Assembly: GCF_018688095.1 (NCBI RefSeq)
Contig: NZ_CP061311.1
Location: 1,892,120 to 1,956,119, forward strand
Direction of reading: 5' to 3'
DNA from: Polynucleobacter sp. AP-Titi-500A-B4
Lineage (GTDB): Bacteria > Pseudomonadota > Gammaproteobacteria > Burkholderiales > Burkholderiaceae
DNA: 64,000 nucleotides
Shown: positions 52,739-62,041 of the stretch, piece by piece
Numbering within the stretch: position 1 is the stretch's first letter
Layout: the number at the start of each line of letters is the position of its first letter
The notes under the pieces: model-generated
The model's database searches: none
What the model saw: the letters and a program-made list of their open reading frames with translations, nothing else
Told to the model about the DNA's origin: nothing
Program-made: the position numbers and the translations under genes

Positions 52739-53547
52739 GTCTGTACTTATTATTTGATGTCGGTAATACACGCCTCAAGTGGGCGGCCGTTGAGTCTAAT
52801 CAGCATCCATCTGATCAACAAAAAAAATTATGGGCTTATTCTGGATCTATCAGCAGTAAGTCATTGCAATCAGCAGAGCATCGAGCCGAGCTAGCAGATT
52901 ACATTTCAAAAACTTTACCTAAGCCCAGTGTCATTGCATTTAGCTGCGTCGCTGGACATGAGGCGATTGATAATCTCAAATCGCTCTTTCCTCAATGGCA
53001 GGATGTCGAATGGAGACAACTCAGAGGTGATAGTGCTATTGATGGAATGCGCAGTCTCTATCAAGACCCCAGCAAATTAGGAGCCGATCGTTGGGCAGCC
53101 ATCATCGCAGCACGGGCATTATCAAAAGTAAACACATTGATCATCAATGCTGGCACAGCCACAACCATTGATCTACTTGGCGCTAATGGTGTTCATTATG
53201 GTGGCTGGATATTGCCTGGCCTTGAGTTGATGCGGAAGAGCTTGGAAAACAATACCGCGCAACTCCCTTTAGCCACACGAGGAGAGGTGCACCATGGTTT
53301 TGGCATATCTACAAACGATGCAATTATTGGTGGATGTGATGCCGCACAAATCGGCGCAATTCAATATGCAATCGATGTAGCAAAAGAAATGAATCAACCC
53401 ATTGAAAAAATTTGGCTTGATGGTGGTAACGCTAAAATTCTGGCAACTGAAATTGCGCAGCTCAGTAAACTGAATGCCTTAAAGATCGAAACCAGCGAGG
53501 GGCTAGTGCTACGCGGTATTTGGTTCTGGCTCTTAAACAATCTTTAA
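52735..53547 (+). CDS. coaX: Type III pantothenate kinase
   Basis: 270 residues. ASKHA-fold kinase with the phosphate motif FDVGNTRLKW (residues 7-16), DRWAA and INAGTATTIDLL. It phosphorylates pantothenate to begin coenzyme A synthesis. The birA-coaX pair is typical of betaproteobacteria. Its stop shares the bases TTAA (53544-53547) with the stop of the convergent rfaE2. Confidence 0.96.
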   Translation: MSLYLLFDVGNTRLKWAAVESNQHPSDQQKKLWAYSGSISSKSLQSAEHRAELADYISKTLPKPSVIAFSCVAGHEAIDNLKSLFPQWQDVEWRQLRGDSAIDGMRSLYQDPSKLGADRWAAIIAARALSKVNTLIINAGTATTIDLLGANGVHYGGWILPGLELMRKSLENNTAQLPLATRGEVHHGFGISTNDAIIGGCDAAQIGAIQYAIDVAKEMNQPIEKIWLDGGNAKILATEIAQLSKLNALKIETSEGLVLRGIWFWLLNNL

Positions 53548-54032
53548 GAACGAATTTTTCCCAATAAGCTAGTAGTAGAGCGCTCATACAAGAATGGGAT
53601 GGCAATCGCTTTGCCTCCCCAGGTTTTAACGAGATGCGTTTCAGCCAAAGTATCAATCTCGTAATCACCTCCCTTAACGTAAATATCAGGGCGTATTTTT
53701 TCAATCAAATTTACTGGGGTTTGCTCCGTAAACAATACTGCCATATCAACGCTTTCAAGGGCTGCCAATAAAGCCTGTCGATCAGCCTCAGAATTAATGG
53801 GCCTATCGTCACCCTTGCCTAACATCTTGACCGAAGCATCCGAGTTCACGCCAACAACGAGACTGGCGCCTAAAGCACGCGCTTGCGCCAAGTAACTCGC
53901 ATGGCCACGATGCAAAATATCAAACACACCATTAGTAAAAACCAATGGCCTTGGTAATTTAGTGATACGCGCCTCAAGCTGCTCGGTTGGGCAAACTTTA
54001 GACTCAAATGATGGTGGGGGCAAAGGGCTCAT
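53544..54032 (-). CDS. rfaE2: D-glycero-beta-D-manno-heptose 1-phosphate adenylyltransferase
   Basis: 162 residues. A cytidylyltransferase-like fold with the motif GVFDILHRGH (H41-R-G-H44) and the VKGGDYEIDTLAE stretch. It makes ADP-heptose for the LPS inner core and corresponds to the C-terminal half of E. coli HldE, encoded here as a stand-alone protein. The kinase half is not in the window. Confidence 0.93.
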   Translation of the reverse strand: MSPLPPPSFESKVCPTEQLEARITKLPRPLVFTNGVFDILHRGHASYLAQARALGASLVVGVNSDASVKMLGKGDDRPINSEADRQALLAALESVDMAVLFTEQTPVNLIEKIRPDIYVKGGDYEIDTLAETHLVKTWGGKAIAIPFLYERSTTSLLGKIRS

Positions 54033-54125
54033 AACGTAATATTAATGGCATTGTGAGATGTCCTGCGATATTGCCTAGAATGTCTTAGACTTGGATACCC
54101 ATCAACCAAAGAATAAAGAGACAAT

Positions 54126-54707
54126 ATGAACCGCACGGTAAGCAGTAGAGTAGCTGGCTGGCTATTTGCCCTTTTTCTTACTGCTACTGGAATACAGCTA
54201 GCAAATGCAGGCCCAAGCTGTAGTCCGCTCTTGTCTCATACCTTTCTTCGGCTACAAGATGAAGCACCACAAAATCTTTGTCAATATCAAGGGAAAGTAA
54301 TCCTAGCAGTCAACACGGCAAGCTTTTGCGGATTTACGAGCCAATACGAGGGCCTCGAAAAAATTTACGCTAAATACAAAGATCGGGGTTTTGTTGTTCT
54401 TGGGTTTCCCTCCAATGACTTTGGTCAGCAAGAGCCAGGTAGCAATAAAGAGATTGCTGACTTTTGCAAAAATACTTACGACGTGAAGTTTCCGATGTTT
54501 GCCAAGAGTAATGTTTCAGGGAGTAACCCAAACCCACTCTTCAAGATGTTGATCGCCAAAACAGGCACCACTCCGAAATGGAACTTCTATAAATATTTGA
54601 TAGACCGAAATGGCAATGTGATCGATTCATTTGGAAGCGTAACCAAGCCCACCAGCAGCAGCATCACCAATCAAATAGAAAAGCTTCTAGAGGAAAAAGT
54701 TCAGTGA
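54126..54707 (+). CDS. Glutathione peroxidase, exported
   Basis: 193 residues with a signal peptide (hydrophobic 10-24, cleavage near ANA, 28). The peroxidatic residue is cysteine C68 in NTASFCGFTSQY, not selenocysteine, with the GFPSNDFGQQEPG and KWNFYKYLID motifs. It should reduce peroxides, including lipid peroxides, in the periplasm; many Cys-type enzymes use thioredoxin-like donors. It opens a five-gene operon and is coupled to the next gene by a GTGA overlap, tying it to membrane-lipid modification. Confidence 0.93.
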   Translation: MNRTVSSRVAGWLFALFLTATGIQLANAGPSCSPLLSHTFLRLQDEAPQNLCQYQGKVILAVNTASFCGFTSQYEGLEKIYAKYKDRGFVVLGFPSNDFGQQEPGSNKEIADFCKNTYDVKFPMFAKSNVSGSNPNPLFKMLIAKTGTTPKWNFYKYLIDRNGNVIDSFGSVTKPTSSSITNQIEKLLEEKVQ

Positions 54708-56092
54708 GTAAAAAAAGAATTGCCATCATTGGCGCGGGCATCTCTGGACTTGGCTGTGCTTATGCCTTAAGACAACATGCAGATATTGAGTTGACTGTAT
54801 ATGAAGGCGGCAACCATATTGGTGGCCATAGCAATACCGTTGACTTCACTTGCCATATTGATGGTCAAGAAATTACGCACGGTGTTGACACTGGCTTTCT
54901 GGTCTTTAATCGCAAAACTTACCCCCGGCTTGTAAGACTGTTTGAAGAAATCCAAGCACCCGTTGCTCCGTCAGAAATGTCATTTTCTGTATCGATTGAT
55001 GTTTCCGAAAAAAATCCTGCACATCCAAAAATTGAATGGGCTGGCAATGACATCAACTCATTTTTTGGACAACGCTCCAACTTACTTTCACCATCTTTTT
55101 GGCGTATGGCTTATGACATCCTGCGCTTTAATCGCTTGGCGACTCGGCTTGCTCAGCAGCAGATTACTGCTGGCCATCACTTGATAGAGCCAGATGAAAC
55201 GATTGTCAATTTCTTAAACCGAAATCGCTTCAGTCAAAGCTTTAGAGAAAATTATTTCTTACCTATGATTGGTGCAATATGGTCTTGCTCAGTTGAGCAA
55301 ATGCTGGAATTTCCAATTCAGACCATGGTGCGTTTTTGCCACAATCACGGCTTATTGCAAATCCAAAATCGCCCACAATGGCTCACTATCAAAGGGGGAT
55401 CACGCGAATATGTTAAGCGCATGGTCAGTGTCTTAGAAAAAAATCGTGTCGCGATCAAACGTGAATCTGTGCAGCGAGTCAATACAAGTCATGATGCAAC
55501 CTCTCAAGTGGAAGTCATTAGTCCATCGGGCTCAGCATGGTTTGATGAGGTAGTCATGGCTTGCCATAGCGATCAAACCTTAGAGCTTGTTCATGGAATT
55601 GATCAACAAGCCAGAAATATCTTAGCTGCTATCCCCTATCAAAAAAATCGTGCAATTTTGCACACAGACTCCAACTTTTTACCTGATGCGAAACGTTGCT
55701 GGGCTGCCTGGAACTACACGGCAAAGGCTGGAGCAGCGCCAAGCTCTAAGCAACATGTGAGCGTCAATTACCTCATTAATCGTTTACAACCCTTACCTGA
55801 TGCGCTCAAAGATACCCAAATTATTGTGAGCCTTAACCCCTCGACCGAGCCTAATCCAAAATTAGTGCATCAAGAAATTCACTACTCACATCCCATATTC
55901 GATATGAGCGCGATTCAAGCACAGAAAGAATTACCACTCATCCAAGGCACCTCTTCTATCTGGTATTGCGGGGCATGGACTGGTTTTGGTTTTCATGAAG
56001 ATGGTCTTCGCTCTGGAGAATTAGTAGCTGAAGCTTTAATTGAAAGTATTCGATCTCCTCTCAATAGCATTCCGAGACAAGATGCACGCTAA
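54704..56092 (+). CDS. FAD-dependent amine-oxidase-like oxidoreductase
   Basis: 462 residues from a GTG overlapping the gpx stop. The dinucleotide motif AIIGAGISGLGCAYAL (residues 7-22) and GGHSNTVDF, with a C-terminal YCGAWTGFGFHEDGLRSG, identify the flavin amine oxidase/desaturase superfamily. Members beside DUF1365 and CFA-like genes are thought to oxidise or desaturate acyl chains rather than amines. Its stop is immediately followed by the DUF1365 ATG. Substrate unproven. Confidence 0.88.
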   Translation: MSKKRIAIIGAGISGLGCAYALRQHADIELTVYEGGNHIGGHSNTVDFTCHIDGQEITHGVDTGFLVFNRKTYPRLVRLFEEIQAPVAPSEMSFSVSIDVSEKNPAHPKIEWAGNDINSFFGQRSNLLSPSFWRMAYDILRFNRLATRLAQQQITAGHHLIEPDETIVNFLNRNRFSQSFRENYFLPMIGAIWSCSVEQMLEFPIQTMVRFCHNHGLLQIQNRPQWLTIKGGSREYVKRMVSVLEKNRVAIKRESVQRVNTSHDATSQVEVISPSGSAWFDEVVMACHSDQTLELVHGIDQQARNILAAIPYQKNRAILHTDSNFLPDAKRCWAAWNYTAKAGAAPSSKQHVSVNYLINRLQPLPDALKDTQIIVSLNPSTEPNPKLVHQEIHYSHPIFDMSAIQAQKELPLIQGTSSIWYCGAWTGFGFHEDGLRSGELVAEALIESIRSPLNSIPRQDAR

Positions 56093-56878
56093 ATGAATCA
56101 AGTGAAGATTAACTTTGGGGATGTTAAGCACCGCCGCTTACGACCCGCTCAAAATGCATTTGGATATGGCGTATTCACTATCTCTATTCCCATGCGAGCT
56201 CGCAGAGAAAATCCCTCACTTCTTAGTAGCGGCGGCTTAAAGGACAATCGGTTGGGCTTATGCTCATTTTTCGATAAAGACCATGGGCTTGGAGGCTCTG
56301 ATGGCCTGGCGTGGATTGAAAATATTTTGCAAGAAAATAATCTACTTGATGCAGATGGGGAGATCTGGTTACAAACCTTTCCTAGAGTGCTGGGTTATGT
56401 TTTCAACCCAGTCAGCTTTTGGATCTGCTCTCGGGCAGATGGAAAGGTTTATGCCGTATTAGCCGAAGTCAATAACACCTTTGGCGAGCGGCACTGTTAT
56501 TTATTGCACAAAGATTCTGGTGAGGCGCTACTATCTGGCGAAACACTTACCAGCAAGAAAGTCTTTCACGTATCTCCTTTTTGTGAAGTACGCGGAGAAT
56601 ACCGTTTTCGGTTTCTGTTTGCGCAAGATAGTAGCTCTAAGCAACACTCCGTTGCCCGCATTGAGCTTCATGAGGATGGCCTCCCCCTCATTAACACTAG
56701 TATTAGTGGAAAAAGTCGCCCCCTTACCAAATCCACACTTTATTTAGCACTCTTGCGATACCCATTAATGAGCCTAGGAGTGATTTTTCGTATTCACTGG
56801 CAAGCATTGAAATTATGGCTAAAAGGTGTACCCTTTCATTCAAAGCCCAAACCACCAGAATTTGAAGTTAGCAGATGA
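56093..56878 (+). CDS. DUF1365 family protein
   Basis: 261 residues. The family stretch RRLRPAQNAFGYGVFTISIP at the N-terminus, LPRVLGYVFNPVSFW-like centre (residues 99-115) and VEVNNTFGE-type motif (AEVNNTFGERHCY) are clear. No catalytic mechanism is established for DUF1365, which almost always occurs between a flavin amine oxidase and a CFA-like gene. It starts the base after its neighbour's stop and overlaps the CFA-like gene (ATGA). Confidence 0.9.
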   Translation: MNQVKINFGDVKHRRLRPAQNAFGYGVFTISIPMRARRENPSLLSSGGLKDNRLGLCSFFDKDHGLGGSDGLAWIENILQENNLLDADGEIWLQTFPRVLGYVFNPVSFWICSRADGKVYAVLAEVNNTFGERHCYLLHKDSGEALLSGETLTSKKVFHVSPFCEVRGEYRFRFLFAQDSSSKQHSVARIELHEDGLPLINTSISGKSRPLTKSTLYLALLRYPLMSLGVIFRIHWQALKLWLKGVPFHSKPKPPEFEVSR

Positions 56879-58167
56879 ATCGTCCAGGACAATCCTTACT
56901 CTCTCGCCTGAATTTCTCAAGGTCGCAAAGACGTACCCAAGCAAATAAATCTCGCTTGGGTACGGAGACGCTGTTAAGTCTGCTATCCCAACTGAGTAGC
57001 GGTCACTTAAAAATGGTTTTGCCTGATGGCAACATTAGAGAATTCGGCAATAAGTCTGATAACTTACATGCTGAGATTCAAATTTTGGATTGGTCTGTAT
57101 TTAAGCAAGTGCTTTCTCACGGTGATATTGGTTTTGCCGAAAGCTACATCCGCGGGGAGTGGAATACTCCCGACCTCAAAGCTATTCTGGAGCTTGCAAT
57201 TCGTAATCGCACAATCTTAGAAAAGGCCATTTATGGCAGTTGGTACGGATCAATTCTTTATCGCCTCAGACACTGGTTGCGCGATAACAGTAAAACTGGC
57301 AGTCGTAAAAATATTCATGCGCACTATGACTTAGGTAATGCTTTCTATACATTGTGGTTAGATCCCTCTATGAGCTACTCCAGCGCTTGGTTCTCAGAGG
57401 GCGAGAAACAATCTCTTGCTGACGCACAGCGAGCCAAAATCAGCCGCATTCTCGAATCTCTCGATACTAAGCCCGGTGACCATATTCTAGAAATTGGCTG
57501 TGGATGGGGTGGCGTCATGGAAGAGTCTCTGCGTAGCAATATTGCCATTACTGGCCTCACACTCTCTACCGAACAAAAGGCCTACGCAGAAGACCGCTTA
57601 ACAAAAATCAAATCGCAAATAAATAATCCTCAATCTTTTGAAGTTCGTCTGCAGGATTATCGAGATTGCCAAGAGACATTCAATGGCATTGCTTCTGTTG
57701 AAATGTTTGAAGCCGTTGGAGAAAAACATTGGCCCGAATATTTTCAGACCATTGCAAAATGCTTAAAGCCTGGTGGTAAAGCATGCATCCAAACGATTGT
57801 GATTGCTGAAGAGCTATTTGATCGTTACCGCCACAATACCGACTTCATTCAGCAATACGTTTTCCCAGGTGGCATGCTGCCATCACGCACCAGTTTTAAA
57901 GAAAGTGCCGCAAAAGCAGGTCTCCAGATTGAAGGGGAATTTGCTTTTGGAGCCGATTATGCAAAAACACTTTGCCTTTGGCGCGACAGTTTCAATCAAA
58001 GACTCCAAGAAGTTCATGAATTAGGATTTGATGAAGCGTTTATTAGATTATGGAACTTCTATTTAATGTATTGTGCTGCTGGATTTGCAGAGCGCAATAT
58101 TGATGTTGTGCAATTTACACTAAGCCATCAGAAATCTGCAGCATCTCCAGATGCGCTTCAAGCATGA
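56875..58167 (+). CDS. Cyclopropane-fatty-acyl-phospholipid synthase-like methyltransferase
   Basis: 430 residues. The SAM motif LEIGCGWGG (205-213) and NIHAHYDLGNAFYTLWLD (146-163) place it in the CFA synthase family, which alkylates unsaturated acyl chains of membrane phospholipids. Compared from memory with E. coli Cfa, glutamate (E279) and tyrosine (Y362) of the bicarbonate site are kept, but the cysteine is S170 and the histidine is Q306. This suggests a changed reaction, for example C-methylation, rather than cyclopropanation. Coupled to both neighbours by ATGA overlaps. Confidence 0.88.
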   Translation: MNRPGQSLLSRLNFSRSQRRTQANKSRLGTETLLSLLSQLSSGHLKMVLPDGNIREFGNKSDNLHAEIQILDWSVFKQVLSHGDIGFAESYIRGEWNTPDLKAILELAIRNRTILEKAIYGSWYGSILYRLRHWLRDNSKTGSRKNIHAHYDLGNAFYTLWLDPSMSYSSAWFSEGEKQSLADAQRAKISRILESLDTKPGDHILEIGCGWGGVMEESLRSNIAITGLTLSTEQKAYAEDRLTKIKSQINNPQSFEVRLQDYRDCQETFNGIASVEMFEAVGEKHWPEYFQTIAKCLKPGGKACIQTIVIAEELFDRYRHNTDFIQQYVFPGGMLPSRTSFKESAAKAGLQIEGEFAFGADYAKTLCLWRDSFNQRLQEVHELGFDEAFIRLWNFYLMYCAAGFAERNIDVVQFTLSHQKSAASPDALQA

Positions 58168-58940
58168 AACAAAAGGGTATAAACCGTTTTACTGGTAAGC
58201 GTGTTTGGGTCATTGGTGCCTCAAGTGGCATCGGCGAAGCCTGTGCAAAGGCACTCTTACTAGAAGGTGCCAAAGTTGCGCTCTCAAGTCGGAGGGCAGA
58301 TCGCTTAAATGCAATAGCAGCACATGCAAAAGCCGATCAAACCTTGGTCATTCCATTAGATGTCACAAATCACGATCAACTCACTCAAGGCTATGAGACT
58401 CTTCTGAAAACCTGGGGCGGCTTGGATTTATTGCTATTTGTCTCGGGAATGTATGTGCCCTTACGCGCAGACAATTTTGAGATCGATGCCGCAGAGCAAA
58501 CAATTGAAGCAAACCTTCTTGGTCCGATGAGAGCAGTGGCACTAGTGCTTCCTGCAATGCTGAAAGCACATACTGGTCATATTGCCATCGTTGGAAGTGT
58601 TGCGGGATATAGTGGTCTGCCTAAAGCGCTCGCTTATGGTCCTAGTAAAGCTGGGATTATCAATTTTTGTGAAACGCTTTATTACGACTTGCTTCCGCAA
58701 GGTATTAGCGTTCATATGATCTCTCCAGGCTTTGTTGCGACTGAGGCTACTGCTCAAAATGATTTTGAGATGCCAGCATTAATTAGCGCCGAAGAAGCGG
58801 CCGCTGAAATCATTAGTGGAATTGAAAGGGGGGAGTTTGACATTCACTTTCCGAAGCGATTCTCACGATTCTTAAAGTTCTTGAGAATCCTGCCCTATCC
58901 GCTCTATTTCTGGATTGTGCGACGCTTTGTCAAAATCTAA
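58164..58940 (+). CDS. Short-chain dehydrogenase/reductase
   Basis: 258 residues. Cofactor motif GASSGIGEA (about 17-25), catalytic serine in VGSVAGYSG and YGPSKAG with the Y-x3-K pair. The C-terminal ~25 residues are hydrophobic and basic (LRILPYPLYFWIVRRFVK), suggesting membrane association. Last gene of the gpx-to-SDR operon; probably an acyl-chain keto or hydroxy intermediate is its substrate, inferred from context. It converges with dsbA after 30 bp. Confidence 0.9.
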   Translation: MKQKGINRFTGKRVWVIGASSGIGEACAKALLLEGAKVALSSRRADRLNAIAAHAKADQTLVIPLDVTNHDQLTQGYETLLKTWGGLDLLLFVSGMYVPLRADNFEIDAAEQTIEANLLGPMRAVALVLPAMLKAHTGHIAIVGSVAGYSGLPKALAYGPSKAGIINFCETLYYDLLPQGISVHMISPGFVATEATAQNDFEMPALISAEEAAAEIISGIERGEFDIHFPKRFSRFLKFLRILPYPLYFWIVRRFVKI

Positions 58941-58970
58941 TTAGCACCTAAAAACGTCAAAGCGAAATAC

Positions 58971-59615
58971 TTACCGGTACTTATCTTTGCGAATTTTTTC
59001 TTCAAGATAGTCCATTACCGCAATAGCTTTAGCCTTAGTCCCAGCAATAGAAGGCGAAGTAACGTACTTACCCTGCATCACAATCGTAGGAACACCATCA
59101 ATACGATAAGCCTCTGCTAACTGCTTAGCAGCCCTGGCTTTGGATACGACGGCAAACGAACGATAGGTAGCCAAAAAGGTATTGCGGTCAACACCTTGTG
59201 AAGCGACCCAATCTGCAATTTCAGGCTCAGTCAGCAAGCGCTTATTTTCCTTATGCATCGCATACATCACCTTTTCGTTTAAGGCATCGCCCTTACCCAT
59301 AGATTCAAGGGCATAGTAAAGCTGGCTATGCGGCAAGAAATCATCTCGGAAAGCTACTGGCACTCTACGGAAAGCGACGTCTTTTGGTTGGCGCTTCACC
59401 CAAGCACTCAGTTCGGGCTCAAAGTCATAGCAATGTGGGCAGCCATACCAAAAGAATTCAATAACCTCGACTTTTCCCTTTGTTTCCACGGGCTGTGGAA
59501 CAGGCAAGATGCGGTAATCAAATCCCTCTTCAATTTTCTGCCCCTGCGCGCTGGCAAGACCACTTAAAAAAATCAGGGTGAATACAACTAATACTCTTTT
59601 GCTAAATGAGATCAT
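58971..59615 (-). CDS. dsbA: Thiol:disulfide interchange protein DsbA
   Basis: 214 residues with a signal peptide (cleavage near ASA, 23). The redox motif is C59-P-H-C62 in FFWYGCPHCYDFEPEL, and the cis-proline region is GVPTIVMQGKY. It introduces disulfides into periplasmic proteins. It follows the SPOR-domain gene by 10 bp, an arrangement shared with other Burkholderiales. Confidence 0.95.
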   Translation of the reverse strand: MISFSKRVLVVFTLIFLSGLASAQGQKIEEGFDYRILPVPQPVETKGKVEVIEFFWYGCPHCYDFEPELSAWVKRQPKDVAFRRVPVAFRDDFLPHSQLYYALESMGKGDALNEKVMYAMHKENKRLLTEPEIADWVASQGVDRNTFLATYRSFAVVSKARAAKQLAEAYRIDGVPTIVMQGKYVTSPSIAGTKAKAIAVMDYLEEKIRKDKYR

Positions 59616-59625
59616 GATCTTTAAC

Positions 59626-60243
59626 TTACTTACTAGCCTTAATGAGGGTGGGTTTGATACCCATAGTATTTAACTTATCACGCGCTGGATTACTTTCTTC
59701 AATGCTGTTGTAGGGACCAGAGCGAACACGCCATAGCGTATTACCATCAGCAGTAACCTCGCTTAATTGTGTTTGAATACCTTGAATCGCTAAGCTTGCC
59801 TTTTGTGCGTCTGCATCAGCACGTTTTGTAAAAGCGCCAACCTGCAGAAAGTAAATGGCATCACCTTTTGAAGCGGCAGGAGCAGAAGCACTTTCGGCCG
59901 GCTTCTTACCGTTGACCAAATCTCCAATTGGATCAGTAGAGGGCTGAGCAGGGCTTTTGCCTTGCAAGGGTTTATTCAAATCCAATTGTTCTGCAGGAGC
60001 GGTTGGCTCTCCTTCGGCTGGGACAGCCGGCTTAATCGTCATTGGTAAATTGGGTGCGCGCACACCCGGTCTTTCTTGTGGCGTATTTTTAGATAGGTAG
60101 AAAGCAATGACAAACGCGATACCAAGTCCGGCGCCTAAGCCCAATACAAAGCCCAGGATAGTGCCACCATATTGAGCGTTACTTACAGGAATGCTGCTGT
60201 CCCGCTTCATGAAGCCAGATTGTTGATTCGGTTTTTTCATCAT
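59626..60243 (-). CDS. SPOR domain-containing membrane protein
   Basis: 205 residues. A short cytoplasmic N-terminus, one membrane helix (about 28-50, GTILGFVLGLGAGLGIAFVIAFYL), a Pro/Ala-rich periplasmic linker and a C-terminal SPOR domain (about 130-205, IYFLQVGAFTKRADADAQKASLA). SPOR domains bind septal peptidoglycan lacking side peptides, so a FtsN-like division role is likely. Two adjacent ATGs (60243, 60240) are possible; a GAGGAA sequence directly precedes them, favouring the second. argS lies 35 bp upstream. Confidence 0.88.
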   Translation of the reverse strand: MMKKPNQQSGFMKRDSSIPVSNAQYGGTILGFVLGLGAGLGIAFVIAFYLSKNTPQERPGVRAPNLPMTIKPAVPAEGEPTAPAEQLDLNKPLQGKSPAQPSTDPIGDLVNGKKPAESASAPAASKGDAIYFLQVGAFTKRADADAQKASLAIQGIQTQLSEVTADGNTLWRVRSGPYNSIEESNPARDKLNTMGIKPTLIKASK

Positions 60244-60278
60244 TTCCTCATCTTACCTATTCACTTCATACTTTGCCA

Positions 60279-62006
60279 CTACATCTTGGCTGGTGCAGAT
60301 ACCCCTAGAACCTTTAAACCATTCTGTAAAACTTGACGGGTTGCTGATAACAGAGCAAGGCGAGCGAGTTTCAGTTTTTCATCATCAACCAATACCCGAT
60401 CCGCGTTGTAGAAGGTATGAAAATCTCCCGCCAAATCACGCAAATAGAAAGCCAGTGCATGGGGAGCTAATTCAGCTGCTGCATCTGTCAATACTTCGGG
60501 ATACTCTGCGAGACGTCTTAACAAATGGTCCGAGGCTTTGCTTTGCAATAAAGACAAATCGGCACCGGCTAAATCTGCTGCATGACCATCCCATTGCTGC
60601 AGGATGGAGCTAATGCGTGCATGGGCATATTGCACATAGAACACAGGGTTCTCATCATTTTGCTGGAGCGCAAGGTCAATATCGAATACAAATTCAGTAT
60701 CTGCTTTGCGAGAGATTAAGAAAAAGCGTACGGCATCACGGCCACGCTGGAGTGCTAACTCTCTCTCCTCAGGCGTCATTTCTGGAGTAACGCCACCAGA
60801 CCACTCAACCAAGTCGCGCACAGTTACATAAGAGCCTGCGCGTTTAGAAATTTTGACCTCTTCACCGTGACGCATCACCGTAACCATTTTGTGCAGCACA
60901 TAATCTGGATACGTTTTCGGAATATCCCAACTACGCTTCTGAGCAACACCCTGCAAGCCTGAACGCACACGTGAAATCGTACCGTGGTGATCGCTACCTT
61001 GCACATTGATGACCTTTGTAAAACCACGATTCCATTTACTCGTGTGATATGCGACGTCAGGCACGAAATACGTAAAGCTTCCATCAGACTTACGCATCAC
61101 CCGATCTTTATCATCGCCATCATCAGTAGTCCTAAGCCACAAAGCACCCTCTGACTCATAGGTCTTACCAATACTTTGCAGATCTTGAACAATCTGCTCA
61201 ACACTACCATCTGTATATAAGGAAGATTCTAAGTAATAGCAATCAAACTTCACGCCAAATGTTTTCAAATCAATATCTTGCTCATTGCGTAAATACGCAA
61301 CAGCAAATTGACGGATTGCTTCAAGATCATCTCGATATTCAGGAGAAGTTTTAAAGGCTGTTGCAATCTCTGCAATGTATTCACCGTTATAAGCCTGCTC
61401 AGGCCAATTAGCGTCACCCGGCTTCAAGCCATTTAAGCGCGCTTGCACAGACAAAGCGAGGTTAGCAATTTGTACGCCAGCATCGTTGTAATAAAACTCA
61501 CGATGCACTTTGATTCCCTGGGTTGCCAATAAATTTGCCAAAGCATCGCCCAGCGCAGCCTGTCTGCCATGGCCAACATGCAATGGGCCGGTTGGGTTTG
61601 CTGAAACGAATTCAATCATTGCACTGGTAATTGGGCCACTACCTTGGGTAAGCTCGCCAAAATGAGTGCCTGCAGAAAGGATCTCTCCAACGACGGCAGT
61701 TTTAGCCGCATTGCTTAAACGGAAATTCATAAATCCAGGGCCAGCAATCTCACAGGATGAGATTAGTTGGTCATATCCTGGTTGTTTTTGCAAACGCTCC
61801 ACCAACGATTGGGCTAATTCGCGGGGATTCAGCTTCCAGGCCTTTGAAAGCTGGAGCGCAATATTACAAGCGACATCGCCATGATCTGCAGCTTTAGGAC
61901 GCTCTAAACGGGGGACTGGTGACTCACCTAGCCCGCGCTCCTGAGCCAAGCCTTGCAGGGCCCCACTCAGCATTTCAATTAATCGGTTTTTATTGGTCAG
62001 CAACAT
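60279..62006 (-). CDS. argS: Arginine-tRNA ligase
   Basis: 575 residues. Class I synthetase with the HIGH-type signature HVGHGRQ (after ANPTGPL), the KMSKS-like KISKRAG and a C-terminal DALR anticodon-binding domain ending in LKVLGVSAPAKM. It charges tRNA-Arg. The order argS-SPOR-dsbA matches other betaproteobacteria. Divergent from the DUF1840 gene by 35 bp. Confidence 0.97.
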   Translation of the reverse strand: MLLTNKNRLIEMLSGALQGLAQERGLGESPVPRLERPKAADHGDVACNIALQLSKAWKLNPRELAQSLVERLQKQPGYDQLISSCEIAGPGFMNFRLSNAAKTAVVGEILSAGTHFGELTQGSGPITSAMIEFVSANPTGPLHVGHGRQAALGDALANLLATQGIKVHREFYYNDAGVQIANLALSVQARLNGLKPGDANWPEQAYNGEYIAEIATAFKTSPEYRDDLEAIRQFAVAYLRNEQDIDLKTFGVKFDCYYLESSLYTDGSVEQIVQDLQSIGKTYESEGALWLRTTDDGDDKDRVMRKSDGSFTYFVPDVAYHTSKWNRGFTKVINVQGSDHHGTISRVRSGLQGVAQKRSWDIPKTYPDYVLHKMVTVMRHGEEVKISKRAGSYVTVRDLVEWSGGVTPEMTPEERELALQRGRDAVRFFLISRKADTEFVFDIDLALQQNDENPVFYVQYAHARISSILQQWDGHAADLAGADLSLLQSKASDHLLRRLAEYPEVLTDAAAELAPHALAFYLRDLAGDFHTFYNADRVLVDDEKLKLARLALLSATRQVLQNGLKVLGVSAPAKM

Positions 62007-62041
62007 AGATAAGTGAGTTTATCAGGTGGTAAGCTATTGAA

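Noticed and set aside
54033..54125. Possible ECF-type (RpoE/ChrR) promoter before the gpx operon
   Set aside because: I looked for TGATCC-like -35 and matching -10 elements; only partial matches such as TGAGAT occur, with unsuitable spacing.
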